From Pseudomonadota bacterium (GTDB lineage Bacteria; Pseudomonadota; Gammaproteobacteria; Burkholderiales; Burkholderiaceae), in the NCBI GenBank assembly GCA_029777935.1, contig JAKORH010000243.1, positions 1-49,282 on the forward strand: a DNA stretch of 49,282 bases, read 5' to 3'. The translations under genes and the position numbers were made by a program. Below the pieces are notes generated by a model that saw only the letters and a program-made list of their open reading frames with translations, had not been told where the DNA came from and made no database searches. Below, piece after piece: positions 43,878 to 49,282 of this stretch (position 1 is its first letter; each line of letters opens with the position of its first letter).

Positions 43878-44148
43878 ATGTCATCCAGAGCCACGAGCGA
43901 AGAATTGCTTGGCGGGGCGCTTGACCTTCAGCGTGCCGGCCGTTCAAACGGCGCCGCGGATCTCTACCACTGGGTCCTGGAGCAGGAGCCAAGACATCCG
44001 CCCGAATCACACTTTCCGCGTGACGCGGTCAACCAACTGCTGAAAGCTCAGCGCTTCGCTGCGGCAGAACGCTACGCGGCGGCGGCACACTCCGCGCAGT
44101 GGAGAGCAGACGAACCGGGATCAATGCGGACCGGCCGTCGCGCGCTGC
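43878..44148 (+). pseudogene. Probable remnant of a TPR-protein gene
   Basis: From an ATG at 43878 the frame gives ALDLQRAGRSNGAADLYHWVL and then ERYAAAAHSAQWRADEP, which reads like the first one or two TPRs of the glycosyltransferase/sulfotransferase type found elsewhere in the window. After about 85 codons the frame runs, without a proper end, antisense into gtrA (to 44402). I take it as a truncated gene. Another reading is a short real protein with a long tail, but the overlap makes that less likely. Start and end are approximate. Confidence 0.35.
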
Positions 44149-44544
44149 TCAGCCGGACAGTGCCGCCGCCTTGGCCGAGCGAAACACCCAGTATTTCGAC
44201 AGCAGAAAGCCCGTCGCCGCGACCAGCGGCAGCGACGCGACCTTGGCGGCCAGCACTGCTGCGCCGAGCACCTCGTGGCCGAACCACACGATCGCCAGCG
44301 TCAGAAAGTAGTTCAGTCCGACCACGGCGGCGTAGCGAATCGCCTGCGACACGGCCCGCGGCCGCGCGCCGAAGGTGTAGGCGACGTGCAGCAGGTAGTT
44401 GACGGCGAGTCCGCCCGCGAAGCCCAGCGAGACGGCCAGCGGGTAGCCGAGGCCCGCCTGCAGCAGCAGGGCGACGCACAGCACGTCGACGACGGTCGAG
44501 GCGAGGCCGACGGCGATGTAGCGCAGAAAGCGACGATCGAACAT
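44149..44544 (-). CDS. GtrA-family membrane protein (putative lipid-linked sugar flippase)
   Basis: The 131-residue protein has four hydrophobic segments and the family start FLRYIAVGLASTVVDVLCVALL, with LGFAGGLAVNYLLHVAYTF and LSKYWVFRSAK at the end. GtrA proteins are thought to flip undecaprenyl-phosphate sugar across the inner membrane. It is divergent from a GtrB-like GT2 gene with 53 nt between the two starts, which would share a promoter region. Confidence 0.93.
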   Translation of the reverse strand: MFDRRFLRYIAVGLASTVVDVLCVALLLQAGLGYPLAVSLGFAGGLAVNYLLHVAYTFGARPRAVSQAIRYAAVVGLNYFLTLAIVWFGHEVLGAAVLAAKVASLPLVAATGFLLSKYWVFRSAKAAALSG

Positions 44545-44597
44545 GAATGTTGCAGCCCGGCGGGGAGCGGACGCCGGGATTATCCATAATCGCGCCC

Positions 44598-45647
44598 ATG
44601 GACCTTGCGCCCGTCACTGCCATCGAATCGGCCGGCCGCGCCGAGGCGGCGCTTCACCCGCCGCGCGTCGCCGCGATCGTGCCTTGCTTCCGCGTGCGGC
44701 GGCACATCGATGCGCTGCTGCGCGCGCTGCTGCCGCAGGTCGAACACGTGTACGTGATCGACGATGCGTGCCCGGAGTACACCGGAGCGCACGTGCGGGC
44801 AGCCTACGACGAGGCTGTGGTTACGGTCATCACGCACGAGCACAACCAGGGCGTCGGCGGTGCGGTGCTCACCGGCTATCGCCGCGCTTGCGCCGACGGC
44901 TACGACATCCTCGTCAAGGTCGACGGCGATGGGCAAATGGACCCCGCCTACATTCCGGCGCTGATCGCGCCCATCGCGGAGGGCCGCGCCGACTATGCCA
45001 AGGGCAACCGCTTCTTCGACCCGCGCTCGCTCGCCGCGATGCCCGCGGTGCGGCGCATCGGCAACGCGGCGCTGTCGTTCGTCAGCAAGCTTTCGAGCGG
45101 CTACTGGGACGTGATGGATCCGGCCAACGGCTTCACCGCGATCCATGCAGCCGTGCTGCGCTGGCTGCCGCTCGACGACATCGAACGGCGTTACTTCTTC
45201 GAGAGCGACATGCTGTTCCGCCTCGGCTGCATCCGCGCCGTCGTCGTCGACGTGCCGATGCCGGCGCGTTACGGCGACGAGCGCAGCCATCTGAACGTGG
45301 GCCGCGCCGCCGTGGAGTTCCCGCTCAAGCACCTGGGGCGGCTGGCGAAGCGGATCGGCTACGCGTATTTCCTGCGCGGGTTCAACGCCGGCACGCTGCT
45401 GCTGCTGGCCGGCGTGCCGCTGCTCGCGTTCGGCGTGGTGTACGGCGCGTACCACTGGTGGCTGGCGCGCGCGACCGGCGTGCCGGCCGCCACGGGCGTG
45501 GTCATGCTGGCCGCCCTGCCGACCCTGCTCGGCGTGCAATGCCTGCTGAGCTTCCTGTCGATCGACGTGGCGGGCACTCCCCGGGTTCCGGTGTGGCGCG
45601 ACTCCGCGCGGCTGCCGCCTGACGATATCGAGCAGAGCACGAAGTAG
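44598..45647 (+). CDS. GtrB/DPM1-type GT2 polyprenyl-phosphate glycosyltransferase
   Basis: The 349-residue protein has a GT-A domain with VAAIVPCFRVRRHI, VYVIDDACPEYTG (first Asp pair), VKVDGDGQMDP (the DxD-like motif) and NGFTAIHAAVL, and two membrane helices in the C-terminal third (about 270-295 and 305-330). This is the dolichyl-phosphate-mannose synthase-like layout, as in GtrB, making polyprenyl-P-sugar at the cytoplasmic face. It divergently faces gtrA, and a GT-C enzyme that would use such a donor is 850 nt downstream. The ATG at 44598 gives a normal N-terminus. Confidence 0.9.
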   Translation: MDLAPVTAIESAGRAEAALHPPRVAAIVPCFRVRRHIDALLRALLPQVEHVYVIDDACPEYTGAHVRAAYDEAVVTVITHEHNQGVGGAVLTGYRRACADGYDILVKVDGDGQMDPAYIPALIAPIAEGRADYAKGNRFFDPRSLAAMPAVRRIGNAALSFVSKLSSGYWDVMDPANGFTAIHAAVLRWLPLDDIERRYFFESDMLFRLGCIRAVVVDVPMPARYGDERSHLNVGRAAVEFPLKHLGRLAKRIGYAYFLRGFNAGTLLLLAGVPLLAFGVVYGAYHWWLARATGVPAATGVVMLAALPTLLGVQCLLSFLSIDVAGTPRVPVWRDSARLPPDDIEQSTK

Positions 45648-46500
45648 AGGCTTCCGCCGTCCTGCGCAGCGTTCCCGTCCGAGGTCGGCACACAGCCGGC
45701 CGCTCGCGGGCGCAAGTCGACGCACTGCGGATCGAACGCGACCGGCACGATGTCCACGCGCGGCGACCCGGTCCGGGTACGCGGGCGCGGACGACGGCCA
45801 CGCGGCGCGACGTGGAACAGCAAGACGTGATTGCAGTTGGTCGTTGTCCAATGCGCCCGATGCGTGGAGCACTCTCCAAGCGACGGTCGAGTGTAGTGAA
45901 GCACCGTCTCGACGGGCCCCTTGCTTGTCGCCGGGACAGTTGTGGTCGAGATGTTTTCGCCCACGACGTTCAGGCGACGCTGCGTAGCGCGGCGCGAAGC
46001 TTCGCCAGTCCGGACGCCAGCGAGACGCGATCGGTTCCGTGCCCAGTGAAATCTTCGGCAACGTTCCACTCAGGACCGGGCTCACTGAACCCCGATCGCC
46101 CTCAAGATCCCCTTCGTGAGGAATTGGTACACGACGATGCCGCGCGCATGGCAGGCTGGCCCAATGAAGGCGGGCGAGACCCCATCCAGGATCCGCACCG
46201 GTCTGATGCGGAACGTCGCCACAGAAGAAAAGGCCATCGCAGCGGCGGCGCTTTCACGAGTAACCAAACTCGACCTGAAAACCGTGTGAAATTTCGACCG
46301 GCCTTTATCCCCTCATCCGTTAACGGCCGCCCATTCTCATCAATCCGTTATCCTTCTAGAAGTCGATTCAATTGCGGCACTACTCCCCTCGCAGTCGCGA
46401 TCCTGGTCTTGTATCGCGCCAAAGATGCAGCCATCTGCTCTTCGGAATGAATTGCCCAGTCTCTCCTTCGAACGCACGGCCGGCTCAGCCAGGCAATACC
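45648..46500. other. Intergenic region of about 850 nt, no confident gene
   Basis: Both strands have open frames, but none looks like a real protein. The minus-strand frame from 46069 has fairly high third-position GC down to ~45650, yet it runs antisense into the GT2 gene and I know no relative. Base composition becomes clearly AT-richer from about 46,250 on. This may be eroded coding DNA at the edge of an acquired segment. Confidence 0.45.
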
Positions 46501-47994
46501 ATGCGCGCAGACCCAATGAAAGCCGGCGCCAAGTATGTGGGCCTGACTTTGTTCGTCGTCCTAGTTGTCGGAACCGCGTTGCGTTTGTACGGATTGAACA
46601 ACCAATCTCTCTGGGCCGACGAGATCTGGAGCATCTTCATGAACCGCGGACGAAGCTTCGCGGAGATTATCGCGGCCATGCGTAGAACAGACGTCCACCC
46701 GCCTGGCTATCAGCTTCTCCTGGATGTCGTCATGCGAGTGTTTGGCGACTCCCCTACGGCAGTACGGATGCTATCGGTGATTCCGGGTTCGTTCGCAGTA
46801 CTTGCGCTCCATCAACTTGGGCGCTTGCTCTATGAAGCGCGAACGGCATTGATCGCTTCAGTGTTGCTCGCCGTCTCGTCAATGGCGATCTACTACAGCC
46901 AGGAGACGCGCTCCTATTCATGGCTGTTGCTGTTCTCGATCGTAAGCAGTTACTACTTCGCACGTCTTTTCCTTCCTACGGAGCGCCCCGGCGGGAAGAA
47001 GGAGGTCGTGATTTATGTCGCGCTCGGCGCGGCACTCATCTACACACACTACTACGGAGTGCTTGTCATTGGCACGCACGCTGTCGTGGCTGGATTGCGA
47101 TTCGCTTTTGGTTGGCGTCAGAACAGGGCGAGCCTAATGGCATTTCTTGTCATCGCGGTTGCATATGTGCCATGGATTCCTGGCGTACTGTCTCATCTTG
47201 CTATCAAACAATTCTGGATCGAGAGACCCACCGCACGGACTCTGCTGGACTACGCAGCATTCGCTCATAGTGGTCAGATCGCAATTGCGGTTGCGGCGGC
47301 ATCGGTATGCGCACTCGCGGTCTTTCTTTCGACCGCAGCTCGACTTCATTCGGGACGCGCATCGCAAGTCAATGCGGCGGCGCCGATCGCAGGATGGGCC
47401 ACGGTTTGGCTAGTCCTATGGGTCGTATTGCCAATAGCCGCTGCCTACCTGAAGTCAATCTTGTCAACACCGATCTTCACGCATCGAAATCTGATCATTT
47501 GCTTTCCTCCGATCTACCTGTTGACCGCGCGGGCGATCGTTGTGGTAGCGGATTCCTGGACGCCCCAAGTGGCGCGGCAGCGCGTCGCCCTGCTCGCGGC
47601 GATTTCGATCCTGTTGGGAGGCACTGCACTGTTGTTCCGGACGGATTTTTACGATGCGCCCAATCGGGCTCAGTACCGCGAAGCGGTGGAGACTGTGATG
47701 AAGAGCGGCATTCCGCTCGAAGACTCGACCATTGTCGCGACGGACCTCTTCTTCGACTACTACCTGGATCGCATGCGGCCCGGCCTGCGCGCGGATGTCA
47801 CCGGGTTCCAACCAGAAGAGTTCGCAGCAATTCGCGCTACGCTGGCATCTCGCAATTCGCGTTATGTCTGGTTTCTACAAGGGCACGCTCGTACCGGCAA
47901 GATCTACATCCGGGATCAGCTTGAGGCGAACTACACCCTGCTCGCACGGAGACACTTGTTTCTTACCGATGTAAGCCTCTTCGAGAGGCGCTAG
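46501..47994 (+). CDS. GT-C family membrane glycosyltransferase (GT39/ArnT-like)
   Basis: The 497-residue protein has about ten hydrophobic segments. The first periplasmic loop has SLWADEIWSIFM (acidic pair as in GT-C enzymes), followed by DVHPPGYQLLLD, and SQETRSYSWLLLFS in the next loop. This is the layout of the dolichyl-P-mannose/ArnT-like transferases that use polyprenyl-phosphate sugars on the periplasmic side. The GtrA-GtrB-like pair upstream would supply such a donor. Codon use is less GC-rich than in the genes on the left. The ATG at 46501 is used; one at 46516 is nearly as good. A small hairpin GCCTCT-TCG-AGAGGC lies in the final codons. Confidence 0.86.
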   Translation: MRADPMKAGAKYVGLTLFVVLVVGTALRLYGLNNQSLWADEIWSIFMNRGRSFAEIIAAMRRTDVHPPGYQLLLDVVMRVFGDSPTAVRMLSVIPGSFAVLALHQLGRLLYEARTALIASVLLAVSSMAIYYSQETRSYSWLLLFSIVSSYYFARLFLPTERPGGKKEVVIYVALGAALIYTHYYGVLVIGTHAVVAGLRFAFGWRQNRASLMAFLVIAVAYVPWIPGVLSHLAIKQFWIERPTARTLLDYAAFAHSGQIAIAVAAASVCALAVFLSTAARLHSGRASQVNAAAPIAGWATVWLVLWVVLPIAAAYLKSILSTPIFTHRNLIICFPPIYLLTARAIVVVADSWTPQVARQRVALLAAISILLGGTALLFRTDFYDAPNRAQYREAVETVMKSGIPLEDSTIVATDLFFDYYLDRMRPGLRADVTGFQPEEFAAIRATLASRNSRYVWFLQGHARTGKIYIRDQLEANYTLLARRHLFLTDVSLFERR

Positions 47995-48298
47995 TCTGCC
48001 TTTGCCTTGGTTCAGCAGTTCGACCGGCGTACTGAATTTGACGAATCGGCAGCGGAACCCCGGCGCCGTGTCGCTCCAGCAATCGCAGCTGCTCCTCAGT
48101 CAGCCCGAAGGTGTTGTTCTCGCGGTTTCGATCCAGCCGAATCAGCCGGTTGTAGCGGCTTCTCAGGTCGTTCCTGACCGAGTCCGCGCGTCTGCCGGAA
48201 GGCGCCGTGTCCGCGCCGAGTAGGCGCAGGTCGCTGCTGGCGCGCTGCCGACCGCAAGGCAGCCGCCTCAGGCGGATGTCGAGATCGCGCACGTCCAT
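47963..48298 (-). CDS. Hypothetical protein, possibly a gene fragment
   Basis: The 111-residue frame has high third-position GC over its first ~75 codons (to about 48070) and then loses it, as if an older gene were cut. The readable part contains NDLRSRYNRLIRLDRNRENN and TEEQLRLLERHGAGVPLP. I do not recognise a family. It overlaps the end of the GT-C gene by 32 nt. It may be a remnant; no function is proposed. Confidence 0.3.
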   Translation of the reverse strand: MDVRDLDIRLRRLPCGRQRASSDLRLLGADTAPSGRRADSVRNDLRSRYNRLIRLDRNRENNTFGLTEEQLRLLERHGAGVPLPIRQIQYAGRTAEPRQRQTSASRRGLHR

Positions 48299-48529
48299 CG
48301 CGGGAGAGATCCAAATCGGATGCTAGCCACGGGCTTCGCGACGCCTCTCCACGAACTGCGCTCCAGGCGTTATTCGCTCGAAGAGCCAGGGCGGCCTTGG
48401 CAAAACGAAATCCCGCAGACGTGCCAGAGTTCAAACTGGGTAAGTCGCACGGAGAACTGGAGGGCCGAACTCCACCAGGAACGGTAGTACATTAGAGGCG
48501 GTGGTGGCCAAAGCGGGAGGGGAAACGCG
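48299..48529. other. Short intergenic region before the Cys-rich protein gene
   Basis: No gene is supported. A strong GGGAGGGG lies at 48514-48521, 8 nt before the ATG at 48530. I could not place a promoter with confidence. Confidence 0.45.
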
Positions 48530-49108
48530 ATGCGCCTATCGACTCATTTTGCCGCGATCTGCTGCGCGGTCTCGGGCCTGTTCTTTCATGCCAGTTGCAA
48601 TGCGCAGTCCGCGCTCTTGAATACCTTCCCGCCAACCTTGATGCTCCTGTCGGATCCATCGGGATCGCCGTACGGCAAGACAGGATGGTGTTCTCAAACG
48701 ACTAGTCCGACTTGGGCCATCGGCCAGTGGGGGATTCCGAGCGCGTTGCCGGCGAGTTGTTATACGAATAACGGTGGTGCGTCGACAAACTGGCAAACCG
48801 CGAACTTATACGCGAGGGTCAAGTACTACGTGTCGACGGGCGGTAGATCAAAGGTCTACGAACTCGCACAGTCCGGGACCTGCACAGGGGAACGCAACCT
48901 GTTCCTTGTCACTGCAGCGGGTAGTCCAAGCCAACCTGGGACAAGCCGAGGCATGACGCCTTCTAGCCCGCTAAATCAGATCGGCTCAATCAACATTGGA
49001 GCGGGCCTGCAAATCACCTGGTCGAACTTGCCAGGCACAGCATGCTTTGTCGGCTGCGGCGTCGACCAGTTTGGCAATCAGCGGGAGTGTCCGAATTTCT
49101 GTGTGTGA
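48530..49108 (+). CDS. Secreted Cys-rich hypothetical protein
   Basis: The 192-residue product has a signal peptide (about residues 1-26, ending near NAQ) and a mature part with seven cysteines, four of them in the last ~30 residues (TACFVGCGVD ... RECPNFC). HASC at residues 20-23 resembles a lipobox but has His at -3, so lipidation is doubtful. The middle has a Gly/Ser/Thr-rich strand-like stretch. I do not recognise a family. The RBS is strong. Codon use is less GC-rich than in the left part of the window, and an IS end follows 80 nt downstream. Confidence 0.75.
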   Translation: MRLSTHFAAICCAVSGLFFHASCNAQSALLNTFPPTLMLLSDPSGSPYGKTGWCSQTTSPTWAIGQWGIPSALPASCYTNNGGASTNWQTANLYARVKYYVSTGGRSKVYELAQSGTCTGERNLFLVTAAGSPSQPGTSRGMTPSSPLNQIGSINIGAGLQITWSNLPGTACFVGCGVDQFGNQRECPNFCV

Positions 49109-49119
49109 GGCGGGGATGA

Positions 49120-49177
49120 GACTTGTCCACGGCGGCGGTCGTCGCTTGCGACGAACGACCGACGCGGTGGGCAAGTC
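49120..49177. repeat. Long imperfect inverted repeat next to the IS256-type end
   Basis: The outer arms are GACTTGTCCAC (49120-49130) and GTGGGCAAGTC (49167-49177), with one mismatch. A second inner hairpin TCGTCGC-TT-GCGACGA is in the loop. The right arm lies 12 nt outside the transposase stop codon, so this could be the end of the element, a terminator for one of the flanking genes, or both. Confidence 0.55.
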
Positions 49178-49188
49178 GGTGTTGCATG

Positions 49189-49282
49189 TTACGCGGCGCT
49201 CCTCGTGAAGCGGTCGCCGTAGGCGATCGCAAATTGGTTCATCGCCTCGCGCCATTCCTTGGCAGCGCGCCCCCAGTCGGCC
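49189..49282 (-). mobile_element. IS256-family transposase, C-terminal end (partial)
   Basis: The minus strand from the window edge encodes 30 residues ending in TAA at 49189-49191, with WREAMNQFAIAYGDRFT, very like the C-terminus of IS256-type transposases (WxxAxNQFAIxFGxR). The rest of the gene lies outside the window, so intactness cannot be judged. Confidence 0.8.

Noticed and set aside
45359..46069. Minus-strand open frame of 236 codons after the GT2 gene
   Set aside because: Its second half is antisense to the GT2 gene and the first half has no recognised motif; kept only as a remark in the gap entry.
46082..46267. 61-codon minus-strand frame near 46.1 kb
   Set aside because: Too short, no ribosome-binding site, and no family motif.
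45812..46450. Plus-strand open frame of 212 codons in the same gap
   Set aside because: No signal, motif or plausible start; composition is like random high-GC sequence.
1..49282. CRISPR array, tRNA, rRNA, prophage or riboswitch
   Set aside because: No spaced direct repeats of the right kind, no tRNA-like cloverleaf and no phage gene set were found by eye; a scan with tRNAscan or Infernal could still change this.

Overview
This 49 kb window is a piece of a high-GC Gram-negative chromosome, most likely from a betaproteobacterium (Burkholderiales or a relative). The clues are: the order yqgE-ruvX-pyrR-pyrB-pyrC', a pathway for ADP-heptose with separate HldA and HldC proteins instead of fused HldE, a full type II secretion (T2SS) operon ending in a secretin lipoprotein, and many TPR-glycosyltransferases. 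I see no tRNA, rRNA, CRISPR array or prophage. The only mobile DNA is the end of an IS256-type transposase at the right edge.

Layout. 1-350: 3' end of groEL and its terminator. 578-6606 (+): an MFS transporter, then yqgE, ruvX, pyrR, pyrB, a dihydroorotase-like pyrC' that lacks the metal-binding His pair, and a PlsC-type acyltransferase. 6536-12071 (-): one operon, gmhA-hldA-hldD-gmhB-hldC-(WecA-like transferase)-apaH, making ADP-heptose for the LPS core and a lipid-linked sugar start unit. 12217-14496: a nested palindromic repeat, manC (GDP-mannose supply) and a convergent GT2 glycosyltransferase. 15022-25654 (+): gspE-F-G-H-I-J-K-L-M-(C/N-like)-D with almost no spacing.

25807-28990 (+): a small lipoprotein, a secreted 541-residue protein of a family I cannot name, and a periplasmic parvulin. 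29096-31105 (+): an ABC-type polysaccharide exporter (Wzm/Wzt with C-terminal carbohydrate-binding domain). 31169-39144 (-): sulfotransferase, two TPR-GT9-like proteins, a TPR-GT41 (OGT-like) protein and an acyltransferase 3 in one transcription unit. 39601-43491 (-): a subtilase with Glu in place of the catalytic Asp, followed by a second copy of the unnamed secreted family. 43878-47994: a TPR gene remnant and a GtrA / GtrB-like GT2 / GT-C set that looks like a lipid-linked sugar transfer module. 48530 to the end: a Cys-rich secreted protein and the IS256-type end, in a stretch with lower GC.

Read together, nearly the whole window after 6.5 kb serves the cell envelope: sugar-nucleotide supply, LPS core, polysaccharide export, glycan decoration (sulfate, acyl, O-linked sugars) and protein export. 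The most original feature is the paired secreted family ('GVGH' proteins with four conserved cysteines), one copy just downstream of the T2SS and one in an operon with the odd subtilase.
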